A stretch of DNA of 64,000 nt from Ophiura sarsii (GCA_035610835.1 CM069446.1:48399625-48463624), one strand, 5' to 3'. Counted from the first letter of the stretch, positions 36,101 through 51,100 are shown. The notes: generated by a model from the letters alone, not told the origin. Numbers and translations are program-made.

Positions 36101-39100
36101 AAGCCTACATGAACATGATAAGCATTAATTATTAGTTAAATGAGTAGGAATTTGTTGGAATGACGGCATTTGCTCACGAATTCCGTTCTACTGTTTAGCG
36201 TTGAGGATTTATCAGATCTCAAAATAAAGAAAGTTCTTTATTTTCTTTATATTTCACCAAATTTATTGGCCTCTATTTCAAAACTGTTTTGCCAACAACT
36301 TGTATTTTTTGCTGTGGCTGGTCACACAAAGAATTTTATTTCATTACAATAAAAAAGAAAATTATAGTAAAATGTAATACATAACTAAATATCAATCAAT
36401 TTCTTTGAGTCCTATGTGATGTTGCATACATTATTATTATTATTAAAAAAATTCTTAACCTAATACAATACATAGATCGGGTAGTGATTGATGCGGCAAT
36501 CAAACACCTAAGAGAGATATGCTTTAAAGGTACATTATGTGATCTTTTTCAGGGAACACCCCCAATCCTTGAAAAAAAATTGGAAGCAGATTTTATGGCA
36601 GATTTACATTTCTGATCATAAATCATGGATATATTCCAAGTTACAAAGCGATATGATTCCTAATTACCTCAAAATCATGGTTTTAGAGTGAATTTCCAGT
36701 TTTAGAAAAATTGTCGGCTCAGACACAGACAGTTTATTTTCACTCTAAAACAAGTGATTAAGAATCGTATCGCCCTGTAACTTGGAATGTATGTACGATT
36801 TATGATCAGAAATGTAAATTCTATAGTCTACTGTAAATGTGGAAATTTCCGCACTACATTAATTTTTGCGCTCCAAACAGCTACCGCGAAAATGAAAACA
36901 TGCAAACATATTTATTTTGTGTATAAGGCTATGTAATGAATTTTCTTATGGTGTATTGAAAAACAAGCGAAATGGATGAAAATCGGAAGAATCCCCATAT
37001 TTTTCTCATTATGTCTGTAAAATCGTAGGGGCCAGAAATGTTCCATTTAGAAATTATAGGCTAAAATGCAGTGAATTACTGCCAAAGGTGGTTAACCACC
37101 AATCAGTTTGTGTACTACTCAATGGGCAACTCTCTTGTGACCTTGTGCTTCTGAAAATAGAACCATTGGAGTTATGCAACTCAAACTTTGGAATGTGCTA
37201 ATTTTAAAGATGACCTTTCATGTTAAATAGAGAACATCAAGTTGAAAATCGGGCCAGTAATCAGAACATCTACCTTTAAATCCTGCTGTAGTCCTGTGGT
37301 AAACAGGTCAAGATTTTCAGCATTTGAACCTGAAAATGTAGCAAAATTACAATAATTTTAGCTACATACTAAACTCAGATATTGATACAACCGTGTCGAT
37401 ACATGTAAAGGGTACAGGGCGTGTCCAAAAAGTATCCCATGTGAAACATGAATTTGTTAACCATGAAAAAATATAAAAATTGTATGTAAACAGTAATATC
37501 ATGTTTAGCAATCTTTAATGTGTCATAAGAATTATGTTCTATCCATTTTGGATCTTTGGTTATCAAATTATGGCATTATGGGATTTAGTGTATTTGCTAG
37601 AGGACTATATATCGTCAGCCTGCTTCGATAATTGCCTAACTCATTTTTTCTAGTTCTTAGAAAACAACAAAAGTATGAAACCTGTTACTTATGTACCTGT
37701 TACTCATTTTGCATTATTGATGGATGGATATTCATTATGTGGAATGACGTTTGTCTTGTATTGTTGATGTTAGGCTTGTATTGTTGATGTGACTTGGATT
37801 AGTGTATCCATGCACGTCAATTGAGGATTGGCGTGCATGGATGCACTAATCCAAGTCATTAGAAACAGATGAACACAGCCATACAATAATTTGATTAATT
37901 CCATGGATTTGTCAATGCAAATTCAATAATGCAAAATGAGTAACATGTTGGAATGGTCTGGTGGTCCTTTTAAAACAAAGCTCTTCATTTATCAACACTT
38001 TTGATTGGTCAATGACTTAGGTATTATAACAGCATGTGCATAATGTAATGAAGTCATGATTTATGCAAAAAACTCAATTTTGCTGAAAAGTGAGTTAGGC
38101 AATTATTGAAGCAGGCTGACCATATGGCTTACCAATAGTTGATATTTTTTAAACAAAAAACATGGGATGTATTTTTAATTATTTTTCTTATGGAACACTT
38201 TTTTGGCTCATTTGAGTGAAAGAACCATCATTTAGCCATACATACTTGCAATGTTGAGAAAAAGCTAACCATAACTTTTTGTGGATGTTATTATGTATAA
38301 AACTCTCAGATAAAAATGAATAGGTAATGATTATCTAGGGGTCAAATAATGGGTTAATAAGCAGTAAGATAAAAGAAGCAGGGGCAGAGATGCGTCCAGC
38401 ACGTCCAGATGCATTAAATGTGCGAACAACATGCATGCGTGTGACCATTTTGCGACTGACCAATCGGGACGCGTGTTCATTTATCGAAAGCGTCTGGTTC
38501 GCACTCCCGGTTTTCCCATGTACGTTAGTACGTATGTACACACAAATGCATTGTTGGAATTATGTCCATAGCATAGGGATAGAGATGTTGTGCAAGTATA
38601 GACCTTCTGGAATAGAAGTTGTTACTCTGAGTTTCATACCGAATAGGCAATCGTCAGATTGATGGGATAACAATTTCTATTACGGAAGGGCTATACTTCT
38701 AATTTGTATGCACTCGGCTGTTTAGGTATTGAGCACTCTATTTGAAAGATATTACTACAGTGCAACTTACCATAACTGCCCTTTATTTCATTGTGTCATG
38801 CATATAGACCTATATTGGATGTAAACAAGCATAGTATAGGGGACTGGTATAGAAATCCACACACAGCCCTCCTGTGTATAACCATGCTTCACTGCACATA
38901 TTTGATGTTGATGTACTGCTAACGCGGTAAATTCAAATGCATGTTCCCTGACTGGTGAATCATTTGTTTGCATACACTAAAGCTAAGAGTGTGCACAAAA
39001 TGTATACACACTGCTTAAATACTTATAATAAAAAACTGAAAACAAAATCATAAAAAGTGCTCATACCATTTTGTTGTTCAGGTCTTTAGCTCTAATTTGA

Positions 39101-42100
39101 TAGGTCACACGCCAATATTAAAGTTATGGTTATCTTTAAATTAAGTCTTAAATATTGGTTCTTAGATATGCAAATTAATCAAATAAAGAAAAAAATACAA
39201 AGATTTTTTTTATTTTGCTCATACAAAAATATCAGAATTAGGTATATGCACAACATATCTGATTTCCAGTCTACCAGCGTACACACATCTCTAGATAAAA
39301 AGTCAAATGTGTTTTGGACTTGATGCTAATTAAATATGCAAATAATACGCAAATGATGTCATTTTATAAAATCGCTCTAATAAATATTTACGTTAAGACT
39401 TCTTTAATATGTGTCACCAAACTTGACTTTATTGTAGGAAAATTGGTGTTGTTATTGTCATTTAAGTGAATTTGGTGAAACGGGCATTTATGGTAAGGTG
39501 CACTGTAGTCAGTGGCGTAGCTGGGATTTTTTTCAGGGGGGGCAAGATTTCTAAAATGTTCGTAAAAGGTTGCCCCAAAAAAATGTGTAGTCACTTACCT
39601 CGTGAATTTCACGTAAGTGGGGGGGGGGGTTGAGGTCAAAAAATTTTGCACAGTCCAAAAAAAATCGCACAGTCAAAGAAAAATCGCACAATAAATGTAC
39701 TACATGTACAATTTTTCCTTCTATTTGGCTAATAACCTCGATCTTTTTTCTCAAATTTTTCCTATTTCCTTTTTTTCTCACCCCCTTTATTTTTTTCAGG
39801 GGGGTGGGGGCGGGGGCTCAAATTGGGTTTTTTCGTCAGGGGCCCCCCCCCCCCCCCTGAGCTACGCCACTGACTGTAGTGCTAGGGAAAAACATGATTG
39901 TGTTATTTTCATACCCTAGATATAACCATGCATATTTACAATATACTAAACCAGTTGATACATAATAAGTACATATTTGTTTTCATAAATCTGTTTCATC
40001 ATCAAGGGCCAGATCTGTGTTCATATTTGTATCCCTATATAAAGCATCCATTGCATCATCGTTTGGAACATGCATGGGAACATTCATGAGATCCCTTAAA
40101 GGTAAATTGATTTCATCACCACAAGGAATTTGCAGGGGATCATTCAGATCTTCCAAAGGTACAGCAACATCATTTTCAGGTGGAACATACAGGGATAAAT
40201 TTATCACCCTATCATGAACAACAATTTCATCCTCATTCATTCCTCTATCGGGCAAATTAAAATCGTTGTCAATAGGAACATATGGGGGCGCATTCATCTC
40301 CCTACCAGGTACATACCTATGCCCCGATTCTGTTTGTTGATATTCTCGACAACAAAATATACGGTTTCCGATCATGTACAAAAAAGGATTCAGAGCGGAA
40401 TTTATAGGCAAAACAAACGCTATAATCCATGCAAAAGCTTCCGGTGAGACTTCTCTAGTACCCGTCTGCACCAATATCCCAAGGACAATGATTGGACACC
40501 AACAAAGGATATCAGTAAATGCTATGGCCCCCATCTTTAAAGCCATACGGATAGATGTCCTCAATAGTGGAGCAGATGAGCAAATTAAGTGTATGAACAT
40601 CTTTATGTAACATATAGTTGTGACTATACAACATAAGGAATTTACACCAATGAATAGGGCTATGGAATAGAAGTGACCAGGGCGGCTACCAATAACCGTT
40701 TGAGTTTGAAATGGAAAGATATCATCTGGTCTGTCACTTTTGTCATAAGTTATTGTTACATATTCAGTAGATATATTGGTTATCAAATGTCTTGCTAATG
40801 GAAGCCCTAAGCATACTTCGGAAAATTCATATAATTTTCCACTTTCTACAATTACACTTACTATGCTAAGAGCAGTTGCTAATATCCAAATGACTACAGC
40901 AATAACCACCTGAGATTTCAAACTAAACATACTTTTAACAATATATACATGTCTAAATGCCAAAGATCTCTCTATACTTATAACTGTGATGAAAAACAGA
41001 GATGACTCACATGATAGAACAGAAAGGATTCCTGAGAGTTTACACAGATGACTACTTTGCCAATTTTCCGCTTCAGATGGAAAGAAATTGTCGTATATTT
41101 GATCTGCAGATGCAATTATTATCATGTACATGCCCATAAGTAAATCTGCAATGGCCAGGTTTGCTATGAAAACCAACTGTTTTAGAGCTGTATCACTTTT
41201 CTTGATTTGTGTACATGACCAACTTATGGCAAATGCATTTAAGAGTATCGAACACAAACCAATTATCCATACAGAGTATTTAACCAGGTTATTTGGCAAC
41301 AGTTCATTACAAGTTAAATGAGGTGACTTGACTTTAATAGGTTTACACTGTGGTCCTCTTACATTATTGATGAAACAACAAGAAGCAGGAGAACTCACAT
41401 ACACACTTGTGGTATTTTCAAGTCCATGCCAAGAGTGTTTTGTAATTTTTGAAAGAGAGTTGTTGTATAATGACAAATGTTGAAGCTGTCTTAAACCATA
41501 GAACGAATTATAATGTATCGTAGATAGTAAGTTGGAATCTAAGTCCAGTAAGGTCAAATTATGCAAATCTTGAAAGATGTTTGCAACTAACACTGAGAGT
41601 TTGTTAAATGAAATATCCAAAATGTGTAATGATATTAAATTTCTAAATAGACCATCGTCTAATATTTCAATTCTGTTGTCATACAATGTCAAGATAGATA
41701 ATTGATTTAAACCATGAAATGTATCTGCTGGGAAATTCGTGAACATGTTACCATAGAGACCCAACCCGTTCAAGTTAACAAGGTCATTAAAGATGTCTGG
41801 TTCTAATGATACTAGATTGTTGTCAAACAAACTCAGGGTAGATAATTGATTTAAACCATAAAATGTATCTGCTGGGAGGTCAGTTAACATGTTATCATGG
41901 AGGTACAACTCCTTCAAGTTTACAAGGTCATTAAAGATGCCTGGTTCTAATAACACTATAGTGTTGTTATAGAGAAATAATTTGATTAAACCATGCAATC
42001 CCTTGAATGTATCTACATGCAAATGAGATAAATTGTTTCTTTGGATTTGTAATTCTTCCATTTCAACAAGGTCTGTAATTGCATCTGCAACTAATTTTTC

Positions 42101-45100
42101 AATTCTGTTGTCAAACAATGTCAGGATAGATAATTGATTTAAGCCATGAAATATATTTGCTGGTATGTCAGTTAACGTGTTATTAGAGAGGTTCAACACC
42201 TTCAAGCTTACAAGGTCATTAAAGATGTCTGGTTCTAATGATACTAGATTGTTGTCATACAATATCAGGTGAGATAATTGATTTAAACCACGAAATGTCT
42301 CTCCTGGGAGGTCAGTTAACATGTTATCATAGAGGTACAACTTCTTCAAGTTAACAAGGTCATTAAAAATGCCTGGTTCTAATGATACTAGATTGTTGTC
42401 ATTCAATGCCAGGATAGATAATTGATTTAAACCATTAAATGCATCTCCTGGGAGGCCAGGTAACTTGTTATCATAGAGGTCCAACTCCTTTAAGCTTACA
42501 AGGTCATTAAAGATGCCTGGTTCTAATGATACTAAATTGTTGTGTCTCAATGATAGGAGAGATAATTGATTTAAACCTTGAAATGTATCTGCTGGGAGGT
42601 CAGTTAATATGTTATTATAGAGGTACAACTCCTTCAAGTGTATAAGGTCATTAAAGATGCCTGGTTCTAATGATACAAGACTGTTGTTATCGAGGCTTAA
42701 TTGAAGTAAACCATGCAATCCCTTGAATGTATCTACATGCAAATGAGATAAATTGTTACCTTGGATTTGTAATTCTTCCAATTCAACAAGGTCTGTGAAT
42801 ACAACTGATTTTAATATTTCAATTCGGTTGTCATACAATGACAGGAAAGATAATTGATTTAAACCCTGAAATGTATCTGCTGGGAGGTCAGTTAACATGT
42901 TATCAGATAGGGACAACTCTTTCAAGCTTACAAGGTGATTAAAGATGCCAGGTTCTAATGATACTAGATTGTTATCTCTCAATGTCATGAGAGATAATTG
43001 ATTTAAACCATGAAATGTATGTGATGGGAGGTCAGTTAGCATGTTATCAGAGAGTAACAACTCCTTTAAGTTTACAAGGTCATTAAAGATACCTTGATCT
43101 AATGATACTATATTGTTGCCATTCAATGTCAGGGTAGATAATTGATTTAAACCCTGAAATGTATCTGCTGGGAGGTCAGTTAACATGTTATCAAATAGGT
43201 CCAACTTCTTCAAGTTGACAAGGTGATTAAAGATGCCAGGTTCTAGTGATACCAGATTGTTGTGTCTTAATGTCAGGATAGATAATTGATTTAAACCATG
43301 AAATGTATCTGCTGGGAGGTCAGTTAACATGTTATCAGAGAGTAACAACCCCTTTAAGTTTACAAGGTCATTAAAGATGCCTTGATCTAATGATACTATA
43401 TTGTTGCCATTCAATGTCAGGGTAGATAATTGATTTAAACCCTGAAATGTATCTGCTGGGAGGTCAGTTAACATGTTATCAGAGAGTAACAACCCCTTTA
43501 AGTTTACAAGGTCATTAAAGATGCCTTGATCTAATGATACTATATTGTTGCCATTCAATGTCAGGATAGATAATTGATGTAAACCATCAAATGTATCTGC
43601 TGGGAGGTCAGTTAACATGTTATCAGAGAGGTACAACTCCTTCAAGTTTATAAGGTCATTAAAGATGTCTGGTTCTAATGATACTAGATTGTTGTTATTG
43701 AGGCCTAATTGAAGTAAAACATGCAATCCCTTGAATGTATCTACATGTAAAAGGGTTAAGTTGTTTTTGTAGATTTGTAATACTTCCAATGCAACAAGGT
43801 CTGTAAATACATTTGCCTTTAAAATTTCAATTCTGTTGTCATTCAATGTTACGATAGATAATTGATTTAAACTATGAAATATACCTGTTGGCAGTTCACT
43901 TAACCAATTTGCATGTAGGTATAACTCAGTTACATTTACAAAGTTGTTAAAGGGGCCTGGCTCTAATGATACAAGATTGTTGTCACTTACAACTAATTTA
44001 TACAAATTATTAGTGAGCCCCCAAAAGGGTTCTTGTTTCAAAGACATCATGTTGTTTTCTTCCAGAGACAATAATTGAATATGACTACAATCTTGAAATA
44101 TTCGTGCCGTAATCTCAGAGATATCATTCTGATTAAGAACTAAAACTTGTAAATGAGACATACCTTGAAAACATCCCCCTGTCAGTGCATTCAACATATT
44201 CCCAGTGAGTGTAAGCTGTTTCAAATAATTTAGGTCTAAGAATACACCTTGGTTTAAGAACATCAACTTATTGTGAGACAAATCTAACACTTGGAGAGAG
44301 TATAGTCCTGTGAATGTTCCTTCTTCAATGCTGAGTAGATTGTTATAGTCCAGCAGTAGAAAATCAACATCAAGGTTGGTAAAACTATTGGCTTCTATAG
44401 CCTGGAGTTGTCTTCTAGAACAATCAAACAATGAACTCTTGATGCTTGAATCTTGCTTGTAGATAAGTAGAATGCGCTCACTTTGCAAGGTGTTAGGACA
44501 ATCAATTATATGGTATTGGTGGAATTCAAGGGTACATACACATCCTGGGATGCATGGAGGTAGCTCTGTTGTAGATATAGTATCATAAATTGAGGGTAAA
44601 AAGTCAAATATAGCCTTGTTATTGATGCGGGATAAATCTGGATCCAACAGTGAAGGATGTAGCTGCATTAAGTCACCATAAGTTCTGTTCTTGTGGTTGA
44701 GATAGTGCCGTCTGTCAAATTTCTGGAGGGTATCACATAGGCTTGTCTGGGAGATGTGTGCGTTGCATATAGGGTACAACCGTGACGAGATATTATTGTG
44801 GGTGGCTGGTTGTGATGGCTTCATGGTAACAGCGGATAACCCCAATGTCACGGATGCTTTAATGTGAAATTCCAGATGATTGCTCTGGAACGACACATCT
44901 CTACATTGGTCTGGTTGATTCGCAAAACCAGCGATTTCAGTGCAGTTGTTGAGGGTACTGTTTAGTTGTATAATAAAGAAGTGATGGTATAAGGACCATG
45001 AGTCCGACTTCAATACAGACAATTGAATCACGGTATCAACAGGTGATGACACCTGGAATGTACAGGTATTGTCAAAGATGGTATTCAGAGTAACATTTGT

Positions 45101-48100
45101 ATTGACTTCCAATGCTATATGCTGATAAGTCTTATTCTCCAATCCACCCACTGCCCATATCAGTCTGTCATAATTACTAAATTGGAGGGAAAGTGAGACC
45201 ACAACACACCAAACAAAGTGGTATATATTACTTGGCATCATGGTGATAATTGATACAGAACGAGATGAGTCGATTGAATCGGATATTGCCCCATGTAGTT
45301 TTAGGCGTTGTAGGTTCAGAAAGTTAATTCACTTGTGGTATATCGCAGTGAATAGTTGACTTTTAAGCTCAATGGTTAAAGTTGTTAGTATAAAAATCAA
45401 CTTAATTAAAAGCTTAGTTCGTAGTTCACTGCTGGGATTTTTTTGTAAAGTTTCCTGGTCCGATATGAATAGCAGTTGATAAACAAAGTTTAAGTTTGTA
45501 AAATTTCAATGATGGTATAAACAATAGTTAAATGGAAACATAACTTGAATCAGATTTTTTTTTTTTTGGGGGGGGGGTTGTTGGTGGTTTATAAGGCAGT
45601 TGAATAAGAAACTCAATGTGCAGTTCGCTGGTAGTGGTGAACAAAGTACAGTAGTTAAATGAGAACCTCAATTTGTAGTCCAATTATAGTGGTGTACACA
45701 GTAGTTAAATGAGACGCTTAATTTGTATTGTAGTTCACTGGTAGTGGTGCGCAACGGTAGTTAAATGAGAACATTAACTTGATGGTCACTGGTTGTGGTG
45801 TACACAGTAGTTAAATGACAAACTCGTAGTGTACACATTAGTTAAATGAGAAATACACATTAGTTAAATGAGAAACTCCATAAGCTCAATTTTATGTTCA
45901 CTGGTAGCTAGTGGTGTGCACATTAGTTAAATGAGAAGCTCCATTTGTAGTTCACTGGTAGTAGTGTACACAGTAGTTAATAACAAACTAAATTTGTAGT
46001 TCACTGGTAGGGGTGTACACAGTAGTTAAATGAGAAACTCCATGTGTAGTTCACTGGTAGTGGTGTACACAGTAGTTATATGACAAACTCAATTTGTAGT
46101 TCACTGGTAGTAGTGTACACAGCAGTTATATGACAAACTCAAATTGTAGTTCACTGGTTGTGGTGTATACTCAGTAGTTAAATGATAAACTCAATGCTAT
46201 GTTCACTGGTAGTGGAGTGCACATTAGTTAAATAAGAAACTCCATTTGTATATTTCACTGGTAATGGTGTACACAGTAGTTAATAACAAACTCAATTTGT
46301 AGTTCACTGGTAGTGGTGTACACAGTAGTTATATGTGAATCTCAATTTATACTTTTCGAAGTTTGCCTTGGCATAAACAGCAGTTTATGCGAGTGGCTGA
46401 GGTAGTAGTCAACTGATGATAAAGTGGTCAATAATACAGTTGAGAGCCCACATTACTCGACATAGACATACCTCTACTCTAGCAATGATAAACTGAACTG
46501 CTAGCTCCGTGACAACTAGGAGCGATATGTTTTTATGAAACCAATAAACGGAAATAATAACGAGTGGATTTCATGTCAGGATAGGATACTGTATAAAACC
46601 ACATTTGATTTCTTGAGGCATTTAATTTCATGAATTTCACAGAGACCCTAGATTTCACCAAATTAAATCCCCGAAAAATAAACCATGGTAAAAGCTTAAA
46701 ACCTGAGGACAATTTTGAAATCGAGAAACTAAATCCTCGCGAAAATGTTTACTTTCGGTAATTCACAAAATAAAGTATCCGCAAATTTTGCAGTAGTCCA
46801 GTTTTGAGTAGAAGAACAATTCTCTAAGGAAAGTCCCCAGGGTTGTATCCTTGTGTGTGTGTATTATTATAGTCTTGTTTCGTTTCCTGTAAGTTAAAAA
46901 AATGTTCGGGTTTAAAACATTATTTATTGTTACAGTCATTAGATTGGGTTGGAATCTATATATCTGTGTTAGGTCCCCAAAAAATTATACTTTGTCTTTG
47001 CAGCCCGTACGCATTGCTTTTAAAATGAGATTACGTGCGGCAGCCATGGTGGGTGTTTATTTGGTTTTTGGGTTTTTTTCTCCTTTTTTTTAAATTTTAA
47101 TTTTACTAGTTAGTTTCAACGATACTTGGCAACCTTATGACTGAGAAGTTTTGATCGGCAACCTTGTGACTGAAATGTTTCAATCGGGAACCTTGTGACT
47201 GAGAAGTTTCGATCGGTAAACTTGTGACTAAAAAGTTTTGATCAGGAACCTTGTGACTGAGAAGTTTCATTGGACAACCTTGTGACTGAAAAGTTTCGAT
47301 CGGCAAACTTGTGACTGAGAAGTTTCAACAATACTCGGCAACCTTGTGACTGTGAGAACACACATTCAAACTTTCCGAAGTTAAGAGATCAAGCGAGCAC
47401 AAACATACAATGTGCATTGATCATGTCTGATTACTTTTATTAAAAAGGCAAAAGCAAAACCATTGACTATTTTTTGATTTTTTATAAAAAAATATAAAAA
47501 TAAAAGATAATCACATTGGACATAGCTCATTTTTGTATAAAAATATAAGCATAGCACATAATTTGTGTTGCTGAGACAAAGTATTTCATTTGTTGGGCAT
47601 CAGCAATGTTATCTAGGCCAAGGAAAAATGGTTGTGTTTATCCTACTGTAAATAATGCAAATAATTTGCTAATTTATTGAACCTTTAAATGGTAAATTTT
47701 TAAAAAAAATGAAAATGTTTACCTGGTTTAGATAGTTGATATACATAGCAACCCTCTCATGTAAGATTTCTTCAAAAAACATTAGTAAAAGTGAAAAATA
47801 AAGATATTTTCTCACCATTTCCGAAGGTGTTTTTTTTTTACTTTTTTCGTATTTTTGTTAAAAAATCACCACAAATTGAATCAGGGAGGTCATGACTTTG
47901 CATCACACAACAAGCCATGGGTGGTCTTCAAAGTTATTTTGAATAAACATGAAACAAATAAGTAAGAAGCCATCTGTGGCCTTTTAGATGAATTTGGGTA
48001 GTTTCGATGTCATCTCATCAAAACTCAAAACGCTATGAAATCCATGAATTTCACCTGAAATACTGCGAATTAAGCTCTACAGGGTGAGTCAGAAAGAATG

Positions 48101-51100
48101 GGCACTTTTTTGGCAAAAGCGCCACAGAAATGTTAGGCCTGTATAATATATTTAAAACCAATATAGTGTTACAAAGACCACATATTTGGCTTTCATTTAA
48201 AAAAAAAAGAATTTTTGAATTCGAGCATTGTGTCATTAAGTTGCAACAATTTCAGTAGAACCCTGTATTTTAAAGCCAATCCAGAGAATGGTAGCAACCA
48301 AAAGTATTAGGACACTTGGTTATGGTGCCAAAATCTTCCCATATATTCAATTTTGAGTGTAATATTTCACTACGAACAAATGTGTTGTTGAATCTCTTCT
48401 CATTAATAAATTCATGTTTCCTACAACATCTGCTAATTCAATTCCATGGAATTGAAGAAAACATGTGCCTTTTTGAAATCCCCATACCAATTTCCCATTG
48501 GAAATAGCTCATGAATAATTCATCAACCTCATTATAGCTAATGTAATCATATGGTGGGTAGTCTGATAATTTTAACTTCCTTTCAAAAAAAACCTTCTCA
48601 ATTGTTTGTCAATGGATTCACTCAAGTAAAACTAATCCTAATGTTGTCACTAGTCTTTGTACGCTCAAGGTTATGATTTCAGCCCTAGAGACACTTTGTT
48701 TACAGTGGAAGTATTGGCCATATTCAACTTGTACATGATCCACTACCTGTGTTGATGTCAAACAGGAACTTTGTTAAATTACCCAACCCAAAAATGAACA
48801 ATCCACATACAATGTATACCAGGTGAATTCAATGCATGTTCAATGGGAGGGCAATTCTAATCTTAGCCAGATAAACCACAGAGAAGTGATGACTGATATG
48901 TCTAGCCAACCACAGGAGCCAACTCTCCTGAAGATATACACACTTAAAAAATAAGTAGTTAAAAAGACTCCTTGTCAAGGTTCAACTATATGCACCAACT
49001 TGAAAATGGTTAAATAATATGACACTTTTCCAGTCATTTTTAAATGTTCCATTCGTGCCCTCACAGGCACTCATGGAACAACTTATATGGTCATATTATG
49101 GAACAACTTATATGGTCATATTTAACCCTCTTTCAGTCAGTGCATTATTTTGTAACTACCAATTTTTTAAGTGTGTATTTATTAACCCTTACAGCCCCGG
49201 ATCCCATAAAATCCCATTTCCCAGCCTGTCGGTTCCACCTGGCGCTGAGGTTTTTCACCGAAATAATGGCCCCGGGCTATATAGCTGGGCGAATACACTC
49301 GCCCAGCACAGCTTCCCCCGTGGCGCAGTTGGCAGAGCGTTCGCCCGCCAACCGAGAGGTCGTGGGTTCAAACCCCGGGGCGTGGCACCTCTTGTTGTGT
49401 GTGCTTTTTTCGCTTGAAAAAAATTTTGTTGGAAAATCCACCGGGTGGGTTAGGGTTAAGGAACGATTTTTTTTCTTCTTTTTAATTTTCACTTTTTTTC
49501 TCTAATTTTACCTTGATTAACCCTTACAGCCCCGGATCCCATGAAATCCTATTTCCCAGCCTGTCGGTTCCACCTGGCGCTGAGGTTTTTCACCGGAATA
49601 ATGGCCCCGGGCTATATAGCTTCCCCCGTGGCGCAGTTGGTAGAGCGTTCGCCCGCCAACCGAGAGGTCGTGGGTTCAAACCCCGGGGCGTGGCACCTCT
49701 TGTTGTGTGTGCTTTTTTCGCTTGAAAAAAATTTTGTTGGAAAATCCACCGGGTGGGTTAGGGTTAATGTTTGTAAGTTAATACCAGCCTGTTTTTGTCT
49801 GTTGGTATTAAAATCATAACAACTTGGTGAGCCCTCATTAATCAAGTTTGACACAATGGGACTATTGGCTGGGTAGGCGTACAAATATAATGTTCCATTT
49901 GTGCCCTCACAGGCACTCATGGAACTTAGTTTCATTTTGACACCTTTACTATCATATTTAAATGGAAACCAACCAAATTATCTATACTTCCTAAGCACCC
50001 ACATGACTGGGCACACTATTCAGTGCTATCAATCATTTCATCATGACTTAAGAACTTTTGCCAAGACACCCTTTCTCGTTGGGAAGAGACATGGATGATG
50101 GAGTGCCACCCTGAGAAGTGCGAAGTTATAAACATCACCCGCAAACATAGCATCACCCATCACCCGTATACTCTCCATGGTCATCAGCTCAAGCAAGTCA
50201 ACCAAACAAAATACCTTGGTGTCACAATCAATGGGGACCTCAGGTGGAATAAACACATAGACAACATCTCAGCTAAAGCAAATATGCAGCTAATTCAGCT
50301 AAAGCAAATAATTCCTTCACCGTAACATAAATGTGAGAGACCAAACAATAAAGGACAAAGCCTACAAATCGCTCGTCAGGCCACTTCTGGAATACGGCAG
50401 CACAGTGTGGGATCCAGACTCAGCTGTTCAATCTGCAAAGCTTGAAAAGATCCAACGTCGGGCAGAAAGGTTCACACTAAATAAATACCAGAGAACATCC
50501 AGTGCAGGAGCAATGTTGCAACAGCTTGCATGGCCAAATCGTGAAAATCAATTTTTGGTAAAAAATCACATTTTTTTGGCACTTTTAGGTTTATAATTCA
50601 AAAAATAAAAAATACCCCTCCTAGGGAATTTTATTAGGATTATAATAAAACTAGTATGACAAAATTTGACAAAATATATTTTGAGTTATCTTGCCCAAAC
50701 CTAAAATGGGTCAAAAAACGGTTTTTTTTATAATTTTCTCCAAAATGGTCAATTTTATGTTCATAGTTGGATTCATTGAACCCGTACCCTTTCCTTCAAG
50801 AAAATGTATACTTTTATATAGATTAAATGAATAATGAAGAAGTTACGGCAGTTTTACGGAGGCTGTACCTGAGAGTCCACACCCCCCTTAATTGATTACT
50901 CAAGCCGCCCAAATTGTCATCTTATAACCACAGGGAATGATTGGTTTGTTTATATTTTGTTATTAGGCTATATTAATAAAATCATTTGTCTCAAAGCTCC
51001 CACGTGCGTTATTTAATTGATGCGCGTTAGAAGAAAAAGAAGAATCTTCTTTTTTTTCTTCTTTTTTTTAAAAATCCCAAATTTCACCGATTTTTCAGAT

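Larger units (their letters stand above)
36330..47700. repeat. Segmental duplication, copy B
   Basis: Holds the exon 6 relic, receptor B and its flank in the same order and orientation as 22780-32290. Differences are later events: a truncated TTAA element at 36538, an inverted-repeat element at 37614-38120, a hAT-like element at 39510-39872, and ~600 bp at 46980-47590 containing a 30-bp minisatellite. Confidence 0.85.

Noticed and set aside
47110..47360. Regularly spaced ~30-bp repeats resembling a CRISPR array
   Set aside because: The units are contiguous and degenerate with no unique spacers, in animal DNA; this is a minisatellite.
49316..49388. tRNA gene (possible Gly-GCC)
   Set aside because: A and B boxes are present but the acceptor and anticodon stems pair poorly, and the sequence is embedded in a duplicated SINE-like unit.
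49044..49505. Open frame of 153 codons on the + strand
   Set aside because: It lies across the SINE-like unit and flanking repeat and recurs in the second copy; no protein family signature.
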